Shown here in pieces: positions 58,840-64,000 of a stretch of DNA of 64,000 nucleotides (position 1 is the first letter of the stretch; every line of letters begins with the position of its first letter). This DNA comes from Hawksworthiomyces lignivorus. Lineage: Eukaryota > Ascomycota > Sordariomycetes > Ophiostomatales > Ophiostomataceae. Under the pieces are notes generated by a model, which saw only the letters and a list, made by a program, of their open reading frames with translations, was not told where the DNA came from and made no database searches. A program made the translations under genes and the position numbers. The stretch is taken from the NCBI GenBank assembly GCA_002917075.1, contig NTMA01000012.1:434001-498000 (forward strand). The letters run 5' to 3'.

Positions 58840-59908
58840 CACGTTATATTATTAGGTGATGTAGTTAATGGTTGTAAATGCATCCAATTGCTGAACACCT
58901 GTAATGAACTCTCTGTCGGCATTATTTTCTTTCGGTCCTCTTCACGAACTCCAAGTTAGCATCGCAAGAGAAAGTAACCACGTTCAACAAGACAAAAACT
59001 TTCTTTGGACATTGCTCACGGATGAAAGTGTCATCTCAAGGTGGCCGCGCATTTTTTTTTATCATTTCCTCATAATCCTCACCAGTTATAAACCAAACAC
59101 AGCCTTTTTTTTTTTTTTTTTGAAATGATCTGGGCAAACAGACAAACAACACGCCTTTTTGAGAGTTGCTAGACTCTTTATTGAATCGCGCTTGCGATTG
59201 TTATGCTCAGCGCACAAATAATTCAGACTCACTCTATTAGGTGGATTTCCCCTCTTCGCCTTTAGTCTTTGGGGATGAGTAATGCCGTGTTAGGTCAAGT
59301 ATGAATCTCGCGGGCGACTCATTATCAAGAAACGAAGCAATACGCTCTTGGTTATCCAGATTCACTGGTGGTCTGCATGCCTTGTTACTAAATCCATGGT
59401 CCTAAGAATGTGCGAATCTACCAGCCAAGGCGCCTTTTATAGCTCCGAAAATGTAAGTACATAATTAACCAGTCAGTGGGAGCTCGCTATAGTAGCTGAT
59501 ATTGGCCTACTTGCTTTGCAGGCTACTTCCATGACCAAGAACTAAGCGGCTTTGCAGCGGAAACCATATGCAATTATGCAGAATGCTTCTCGAGATATGA
59601 TTCATGTATATAGGAACAGCCTTCTACTTTTGGTCCCCTATTTCCTTTTTGTTTGATATGATTGTTATATTGTTAGCAGGGATAATAAAATCAAATCCAA
59701 ATCCAAAAATATGTAGGTCTGAAATGGCTAGTTTTTTATTATTTTTTATTTTTTTATTTTTTATTTTTTTTTGACTCCATGTCCATGCTGTTTCTTAATA
59801 TAATAGGGCTGCTGCTCTGTCTACTCTATTATTCTTTCTTCTGAAAGGTATCTCTAATCATAAAGCTAGAAGCTCCAAGTAATAAAACTCGATAACCCAG
59901 CCCAACTA
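58840..59908. other. AT-rich spacer
   Basis: About 1.1 kb with an 18-base T run near 59104-59121 and a T/A-rich low-complexity tract at 59731-59772. No gene recognised. Confidence 0.5.
59731..59772. repeat. T-rich (TTTTTTA) low-complexity tract
   Basis: Runs of six to nine T separated by single A or ATTA, about 42 bases. Confidence 0.75.
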
Positions 59909-60916
59909 TCAAATCTTTAATTGCCGCCGACCTTTGTCATCCAACAGCCGACCCAAATCTAGTTCCCAGTCCCGCACCTGTTCTTCCCAAATTAGGTCTT
60001 CTGCAGAGAATGTCATAATGAGGGAGCTCGATTGGCGCTGTTGCACAAACTCCTTCTTTGCATTTCCAAAGGTATTCATCCCAAATGCACACACATTTTC
60101 ACTCTTGCCGGTGCTTTTGCCGTCATCTCTCATCTCGTCTGAGTTCTCGTTATTATCACCCCACCAGTCTGAGCATGCGAACTGCTTCTTCCTCATTCTT
60201 GGCGATTTGACTCGCTCAGTGCCGTTGAGCTGTGTCGCCTCGTACCACAGGTGGCTGATGAGTTCTGCGGCAGCTTCGTCTTCGTCTATCTCAACACGAT
60301 GAATGTTATGCAAAAGGGCCGCTACAATGCGCTGGAGAGCGTCGTGAAATACGAGGAAGTGGTCTAGTTGGATTTTCCGGTTGTGGAAATTGATGAAGTT
60401 GCCCATGCATGGCACATGTCCGCTGCTATTATCGTTATGACTACTACTCATTTTAGCAGAGCAACGATTATAGTCTCTGCCGTTGTAACTGCTGGCATCT
60501 TCGCAACGGCTGTCGTTGCCGCTGTTTAAAAAAGAAAAGGTTGAATCAGTACAGTTGATGAATCGATGCTCGCCTGTGACGTTGGTATGCTTTCTGGCAG
60601 CAGAACATGTAACAGCAATATCTGAGTTGGTATCTTTTTTCTTGCGCCTATCCGCTGGTAGATATCCTCTACTTCTTTGATAGTTTCCGACTTTGCACTC
60701 TTCTTTTGTTGTTTCTGGAATACTCAGTTTACTCGTAGTTGATATTTCGCCATTTTTTGTGGCCAGTGCTGCTAGGGTAGAGCTGTGTTGTATCCTGCAA
60801 TCAGAGCTGTCATGGGTAATATCGCAGCCGGCAATGATGATCTCTTTCACCTTTTCAACGTCGTCTAAGTATCGGCGGGAGTTATGATATAGAGCATAAC
60901 GATGGTATATAGACAT
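59909..60916 (-). CDS. Orphan single-exon protein, 335 residues
   Basis: An uninterrupted frame of 336 codons in AT-rich DNA, which is unlikely by chance. The N-terminus (MSIYHRYALYHNSRRYLDD) lacks a signal peptide. The first half is Ser/Thr/Asn-rich with scattered cysteines and a basic patch (ADRRKKKD). A more structured segment lies at about 178-235 (NRKIQLDHFLVFHDALQRIV, then VEIDEDEAAAELISHLWYEA). The C-terminus is charged (EDLIWEEQVRDWELDLGRLL). Codon use is AT-leaning compared with the housekeeping genes, which fits a young or weakly expressed gene. No domain recognised. Confidence 0.5.
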   Translation of the reverse strand: MSIYHRYALYHNSRRYLDDVEKVKEIIIAGCDITHDSSDCRIQHSSTLAALATKNGEISTTSKLSIPETTKEECKVGNYQRSRGYLPADRRKKKDTNSDIAVTCSAARKHTNVTGEHRFINCTDSTFSFLNSGNDSRCEDASSYNGRDYNRCSAKMSSSHNDNSSGHVPCMGNFINFHNRKIQLDHFLVFHDALQRIVAALLHNIHRVEIDEDEAAAELISHLWYEATQLNGTERVKSPRMRKKQFACSDWWGDNNENSDEMRDDGKSTGKSENVCAFGMNTFGNAKKEFVQQRQSSSLIMTFSAEDLIWEEQVRDWELDLGRLLDDKGRRQLKI

Positions 60917-61787
60917 GTTTCTTTGTGGAATAAGGTGTGGACATGCAACATAGAATGCAGTTGAGGCCTGACTCGAAAGGAGGAAGGGTAGCGTACAGTG
61001 TCCGCCTTTGTGCTAGCTTAGGAATAGAGCCCAGAAGGTGGCGGAGGACACAGAGGGAAGAAGGTGATGCAGTCCATATGGTGAGTATCTTAATGGTATG
61101 ATCGTTCCAGGCCGCCATGCGCTTATAGGAATTACCGTCCTTTGAAAGCGACCGTTGTCCACGGACAGAAAAGCAGATGTGAGTTTGCGGTTGTTCTGGT
61201 GACTACAATCCAAAATAAAGTCCTGTTACACTATGATGAAGCAAAATCTGAGAAAAATTTCAGCGGGGCGCCTTTGGACGTGAGGAAGTTAGGACATCAA
61301 GAGGTGTGATAAATCCTGCAAACGGTTACCGTGTTCACACACGCTGTAGCATTCATTGCGATTTTCAGCTCTTTGTGGAAACTACGTTCTGCACCAAGTT
61401 GAGAGTATATATTGTAAAGAGTAGACGGAGACAATTAAGTCAAGTCGTATGCTTGCGCTTTCAAGAGTAGCTGCTTTCGGCATCGCTGCTTTGGTGCACG
61501 TAGAAAAATTTCAGTGATTAGCTACGTTTGCGCAGCTTCTTTGAGCTCCCAGCCATTTTGCACTTGCCACATACTTAGGCTTTTCATATAATTTCAAATT
61601 GAAGTCCTTCTTGTGCATTAGCCCATCTTATGTCAGTGTTTTGTTGTAAGCTTTAGTCCAGCGTCTTGCACTCAACCCCAATAGCGTTTCATTATATGTG
61701 TATGTTCCCAAGTCACCGAAGGAGTTATGGTATCAGGCGTATTCTCAAATGTTTCTATGCAGTATATCGTACATACTTGGCTAGAAT
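60917..61787. other. Spacer
   Basis: About 0.9 kb between the orphan gene and the phosphatase stop. Short minus-strand ORFs (to 61213) could be leader sequence of the orphan gene; nothing else seen. Confidence 0.45.
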
Positions 61788-64000
61788 TCAATTTAGCTCT
61801 TCTCTGGACCGCCGCAGGAACAGTTCCACAACGGCACGCTGGTTGTCTTCCAGCACTTTCCTGTCTTTGTCCTTTGCTGGCTCAGCTGCCCTACACATGA
61901 CTTTACTAAAGATCTCAGCGTACCGCTTCTCTCGTGCCTGTCGTCGATCCAGAGCTTCGAGCGCGGCACCAGCCATCAAATTTGCTCCAGTCTTCCTAAA
62001 GCTGCTGATTGAGCGACGGCCAAAACTACCGATACCCCCAATGGCTGCCCCTAGTCCACTGCTGGTACTGCGACTGATGGAACGCAAGGCGTCCAGATCA
62101 GCTAGGCTTAGGGGCGAGAGTTCACTTAAGACACGAGATAGCGTGGCAGTCAAGAAGACAAAGGAAATATTGTGGTGCGGCGCAGATGATAACACGTCGA
62201 GTATGGTGTTCTTATCGGTTTCGCTGTTGGGGTCACGGGCCAGTGGATTGTTGCTGTTGCTGCTGGCATTATTGCCGGCGTTCTTCGAGCCGTTGCCAAC
62301 CGACAACAGTGGCGCTTGGTCGATACGAGACCACAACGGAATCGTAATGATGCCGTCCGTTAGTCCTTCAAGGAAGAGAAGAAGGACTTGGCTTACCGCT
62401 TCCAACCGTAACAGGGATGGGATTTCCGGTTCAAAAGCGTCCAAGATCGGCCGATCATTGTCGAGGGCGTTGATAATAGCGACGATATGTTCACTATCAG
62501 GCTCTTGTGTTAGATTTTCAAATGGCCATCCAGCTTTATCATTGGGGATCTTGTACTGCTCGAGCATCTGCTCGTCAGCAATGACGCGATCCGTCAGATT
62601 CTCGATTGTTTCAGTCAACTTAAAGAGTTCTTTTGGTGCTGAGCAGCGGACTTCGAGATCATAAGGGATTGAGCCGGCAATGCCGCTTTTGCTGCCTTCG
62701 CCCTCGGCTATGTTTTCAAGACGAGACATAAGAAACGGGCGAATCCCACCATCTGGAACGCGCACGAGCTCTTCCACCGACCTGCCTATGCATGTTGGAG
62801 ACCAGCTTCCGCGAACTGGGATAAAATGATCTCGTCCATCCACGACCCTGAGCACCAACACATCTTCTAACGAACTCACCCCATCATTAAGGGAGCGTGC
62901 AAATGCTAGGCTGTCTATGAGAACCTCAAGAAGAGCATTGACCGTTTCACCAGGTTCGAGCGTGCATTCTTTGCCAATATCAAGTACGTCTTCATCGTCC
63001 ATTCGTTTATCTTGGGCCATAAAAGAAGTCGCAAGCCATTGATATGGGGCAGCAATAGAATTGCTGCTTGAGATATCTTCAGTTGTCGGTTTCTCCACAA
63101 AAGAAAATGTGGCTGGAACGCGTCCTGTATTGGCAATGGTCAACGAGGCGACGTTCTTACGCAGAAATGCGACCGGGCCAAAATCGACGATCTCGTCTGA
63201 CTCTGATGCTTGCTTAGCACCAGCCAACGACACATGGCTGTCGATGACAATTGTTACGCCTGGTCGACCCTCATTCTCGGCTCGATCAAGCTCCTTGGCA
63301 ACTTCAGAGTGTACCCTAGCTTTGAGATTGGCATCCACGGCATCAAACTCAACAGTAAATACAGACACAATCGGCTTGTGGTCAGACGATTGGATGCGCT
63401 GGTGTGATGTGTAAATGTCGAGTTGGATGCAATCCGCAGTTGATATATCTCGAGGAGCCATATCCTCAGTCTCAGCTTCATTATCCTCGCCATCATCGTA
63501 CTCATCATAGTCCAGACTAGAAGACGATGTATGGCCATATTGATTATGATTCCGATCACCATCCGTATCAGGTTGGTACTCAAATAGGACTTCATCATCG
63601 TCGCCAGCATGGTCTAATCCACGGGCCTTCATCTCTTCGTCTCTCTTTTTTGCATCTTCCTCGTCCTTCATGCGCCGCTCGTACCCCTCTTTGTCCAATT
63701 TAGTACGGTATAAGATGCGATCGCACCAACTAGGCGCGCGCTGTTTTTCGCTTGAATCAAATAGCCCTATCGTGCCCACATCATACTTGTAAGACGGCAG
63801 AAAGGTAATGCGCCCTTCTCTCCATCCGTCGTGGAATGCTTTGCGCTCTTTTATCATTCGTCGCAGCTGGTCATGAGGAAGTAATGAGTCTAGCGTCGCC
63901 TGGAGGGATGCAGGGTCTTCTGATGGGTCGGGAAGGAAATCATCGGGATCTGGCAAAGGAGGAAGGGCTTTCAAATGCTCAGCCGCATCCTCTTCGTCCT
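61788..64000 (-). CDS. OCRL/INPP5B-type inositol polyphosphate 5-phosphatase, C-terminal part
   Basis: The frame is open to the window edge, so the N-terminus is missing; about 735 residues are visible. The family removes the 5-phosphate of phosphoinositides and inositol phosphates. Catalytic motifs seen are PSYKYDVGT, APSWCDRILYR (near 63720) and SSDHKPIVSVF (near 63390). Between the last two lies an acidic insertion of about 80 residues (63405-63700). An ASH-like beta domain follows (IVDFGPVAFLRKNVASLTIA). The C-terminal part (about 62800-61800) has RhoGAP-like features: IPYDLEVRCSAPKELFKLTE and FVFLTATLSRVL. The order phosphatase-ASH-RhoGAP-like is that of OCRL. The last 100 residues are Ser/Gly and Arg/Lys-rich. 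Confidence 0.9.
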   Translation of the reverse strand, partial: DEEDAAEHLKALPPLPDPDDFLPDPSEDPASLQATLDSLLPHDQLRRMIKERKAFHDGWREGRITFLPSYKYDVGTIGLFDSSEKQRAPSWCDRILYRTKLDKEGYERRMKDEEDAKKRDEEMKARGLDHAGDDDEVLFEYQPDTDGDRNHNQYGHTSSSSLDYDEYDDGEDNEAETEDMAPRDISTADCIQLDIYTSHQRIQSSDHKPIVSVFTVEFDAVDANLKARVHSEVAKELDRAENEGRPGVTIVIDSHVSLAGAKQASESDEIVDFGPVAFLRKNVASLTIANTGRVPATFSFVEKPTTEDISSSNSIAAPYQWLATSFMAQDKRMDDEDVLDIGKECTLEPGETVNALLEVLIDSLAFARSLNDGVSSLEDVLVLRVVDGRDHFIPVRGSWSPTCIGRSVEELVRVPDGGIRPFLMSRLENIAEGEGSKSGIAGSIPYDLEVRCSAPKELFKLTETIENLTDRVIADEQMLEQYKIPNDKAGWPFENLTQEPDSEHIVAIINALDNDRPILDAFEPEIPSLLRLEAVSQVLLLFLEGLTDGIITIPLWSRIDQAPLLSVGNGSKNAGNNASSNSNNPLARDPNSETDKNTILDVLSSAPHHNISFVFLTATLSRVLSELSPLSLADLDALRSISRSTSSGLGAAIGGIGSFGRRSISSFRKTGANLMAGAALEALDRRQAREKRYAEIFSKVMCRAAEPAKDKDRKVLEDNQRAVVELFLRRSREELN

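Overview
The window is nuclear DNA of a filamentous ascomycete (Pezizomycotina; a Sordariomycete is my best guess, but nothing here fixes the order). The evidence is GT-AG introns of about 50-300 nt with CTAAC-like branch points a short distance before the acceptor, GC-rich coding exons in AT-rich spacers with long T and A runs, and clearly fungal families: a Zn2Cys6 regulator, a GH10 xylanase with a GPI-type tail, DUF4419, GRR1, Sec72 and AIM18.

Layout. (1) 0.6-6.6 kb: a six-exon Zn2Cys6 transcription factor, a Sec72-like TPR protein and a small coiled-coil protein. (2) 6.6-29 kb: a gene-poor, accessory-looking stretch with long empty spacers. It carries a Cys/His-rich small protein, a secreted GH10 xylanase with a methionine-rich tail and GPI-type signal, a secreted Cys-rich protein, a salicylate-hydroxylase-like FAD monooxygenase, a secreted DUF4419 protein and a D-2-hydroxyacid dehydrogenase. 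(3) 30.5-58.9 kb: a dense housekeeping block with ELP3, succinyl-CoA ligase alpha, a Ubc1/E2-25K ubiquitin-conjugating enzyme, proteasome ATPase RPT2, a YSC84-type lipid-binding protein, RPS20, F-box protein GRR1, AIM18, a dithiol glutaredoxin, a BAG-domain Hsp70 co-chaperone, RPL16 and an unrecognised protein. (4) 59-64 kb: an orphan ORF and the 3' part of an OCRL-type inositol 5-phosphatase with a RhoGAP-like tail, cut by the window edge.

Four genes share a protein-turnover theme: the Ubc1-like E2 and RPT2 are divergent across one 1.3 kb promoter, and GRR1 and the BAG/UBL protein lie in the same block. Two mitochondrial matrix or membrane proteins (succinyl-CoA ligase, AIM18) and two ribosomal proteins are interspersed. 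The 16-29 kb stretch groups three predicted secreted or surface proteins with two catabolic-type oxidoreductases, which suggests environment-facing functions, though no co-regulation is shown.

Exon structures were rebuilt by eye from splice motifs, reading phase and family conservation. Wherever a full chain is given, the exon lengths sum to a multiple of three. No transposon, CRISPR array, rRNA or convincing tRNA was found. I did not find a clear-cut new multi-gene system. The most unusual items are the xylanase tail, several unrecognised small proteins and a cluster of TACGGAGTA motifs in an otherwise empty spacer.
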